Part shown: positions 63,601-64,000 of the stretch, in pieces | Numbering within the stretch: the stretch's first letter is position 1 | How the letters are laid out: the number at the start of each line of letters is the position of its first letter | DNA from: Parerythrobacter_A sp963761775 | Lineage (GTDB): Bacteria; Pseudomonadota; Alphaproteobacteria; Sphingomonadales; Sphingomonadaceae | DNA: 64,000 nucleotides | Assembly (NCBI GenBank): GCA_963761775.1 | Contig: CAVXIF010000009.1 | Coordinates: 13,207-77,206 of the forward strand | Reading direction: 5' to 3' | Notes under the pieces: generated by a model | Database searches by the model: none | What the model was told of the DNA's origin: nothing | What the model saw: the letters and a program-made list of their open reading frames with translations, nothing else | Made by a program: the position numbers and the translations under genes

Positions 63601-64000
63601 GGGAACCGGCGGAACACTGCCGCCTGCCTATACCTACCAAGGCGGGTTTCCAGCCAACAGTGCGGGCGGCAAGGTTTTTGCGACTAATGCAAATGCAGCA
63701 CTTCGTATCTCGGCTGCGACGGGAATTTCCGTTTCTGACGATGGCGCATTGGCCTTTGCCGGTTCTGGCAGGAACAGTCTCGCCATCGGCCAAGGAACGG
63801 CCGTAGATGTGGCCGGAGATGCCAGTATCCTCGTAGGCCGCTTCATTGGTAACGGCGTGAGGTTTCAAAGCAGGTCGACCGATTTAAGCGCCAATGCAGG
63901 CGTTCCGTACATCGTCACAGCTGGCCTTAGCGGGCCGCTGCCGACCAGTGGCACCATCGAATATGAGATCCTGGCCGCAACCCAGCCGGTCTTCGCATCG
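60651..64000 (+). pseudogene. Giant FecR-domain protein with 79-residue repeats, frameshifted, runs off the window
   Basis: Signal peptide about 1-42 (cleavage near P-G-A-A-N). A FecR-like domain (about 50-165) contains VTVSGAQDREVIVRMPEGVEGRVAG and a VRIGANGAFREFSAGEMW strand set. A helical spacer follows, then from about residue 275 a long repeat region whose unit carries Y-L-A-F-L-x-x-G-G, F-A-G and Y-L-x-x-L motifs. A -1 shift at about 63458-63460 stops the first frame at 63530. In the shifted frame the repeats resume (DAYLARL...TDYLAFVENNGDPDRFAGLP) and a beta-rich C-terminal domain starts and continues beyond base 64000. Ribosome binding site GGGAGG before the ATG. Function unknown; a surface or matrix role is an inference. 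Confidence 0.75.
61977..63600 (+). repeat. Coding tandem repeat, unit about 237 bp (79 residues)
   Basis: Asp/Asn/Glu codons that begin the (D/E/S)-Y-(L/F)-A-F motif fall at 62121, 62358, 62595, 62832, 63072, 63300 and 63533. The spacing is 237, 237, 237, 240, 228 and 233 (+1 missing base) bases. Each unit has three sub-motifs: YLAFLxxGGxxDxFAGL, ALNAYxAFLxxGGxPSxY and YLxxLxxxGxLxxFLG. DNA identity between units is moderate, so they are old duplications kept in register by the protein. A less regular half unit starts at 61977. Confidence 0.85.

Overview
The window looks like chromosomal DNA of an alphaproteobacterium of the Sphingomonadales, most likely Erythrobacteraceae-like. Evidence: high GC in most genes, a MipZ-type division ATPase, a tonB-exbB-exbD-exbD array, a ligase-associated DEXH helicase, and a membrane-anchored J-protein beside MipZ. 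This placement rests on gene content and protein style, not on a search.

Layout. 0-15 kb is mostly core: the start of homoserine dehydrogenase and an exported protein (minus); a TonB/ExbB/ExbD energy-transduction operon (plus); a helicase, a DUF2059 protein, a phosphohexomutase, a J-protein and MipZ (minus); then pantothenate synthetase and a secreted propeller-amidohydrolase (plus). 15-41 kb is a large exopolysaccharide/O-antigen locus. It holds dTDP-rhamnose genes (rfbACDB), UDP-ManNAcA genes (wecCB), a ligase/polymerase-like membrane protein, a Wza-type export lipoprotein, a Wzc-type BY-kinase, a Wzx flippase, a Wzy-like polymerase, a pyruvyltransferase, two GT-B glycosyltransferases, an acetyltransferase, an SGNH hydrolase, a methyltransferase and GDP-fucose genes (fcl, gmd). 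Together they supply sugar nucleotides, assemble a Rha/ManNAcA/Fuc-type repeat unit, decorate it, flip, polymerise and export it. No priming phosphoglycosyltransferase is visible.

41.3-47.4 kb is a compact metal-uptake-like operon: MerC-like protein, TonB-dependent receptor, ABC ATPase and two DUF3526 permeases, behind a palindromic operator. 47.8-51 kb holds small accessory genes (DUF4386, SDR, Crp/Fnr regulator, membrane protein). 52.4-57.4 kb is an unusual three-gene chaperone operon: a J-like membrane protein, a 126-residue protein and an 836-residue Hsp70. 57.4-59.3 kb is a scar region with an HxlR fragment fused head-on to an oxidoreductase fragment. 59.3-64 kb encodes a TPR/beta-barrel protein resembling Slam (DUF560) and a very long FecR-domain protein with a regular 79-residue (237 bp) repeat; the latter runs off the window.

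Two cross-cutting points. First, at least ten otherwise well-conserved genes are broken by 1-base frameshifts (exbD2 twice, the helicase, phosphohexomutase, panC, the amidohydrolase twice, wza, wzx, fcl and the FecR protein). Many lie in short G/C/A runs with coding constraint intact on both sides, which suggests sequencing or assembly indels rather than decay. Second, some places show real decay, with truncated genes joined to unrelated truncated genes (18.7-19.6, 51.8-52.3 and 57.8-58.6 kb). No tRNA, rRNA, CRISPR array or intact insertion sequence was seen.
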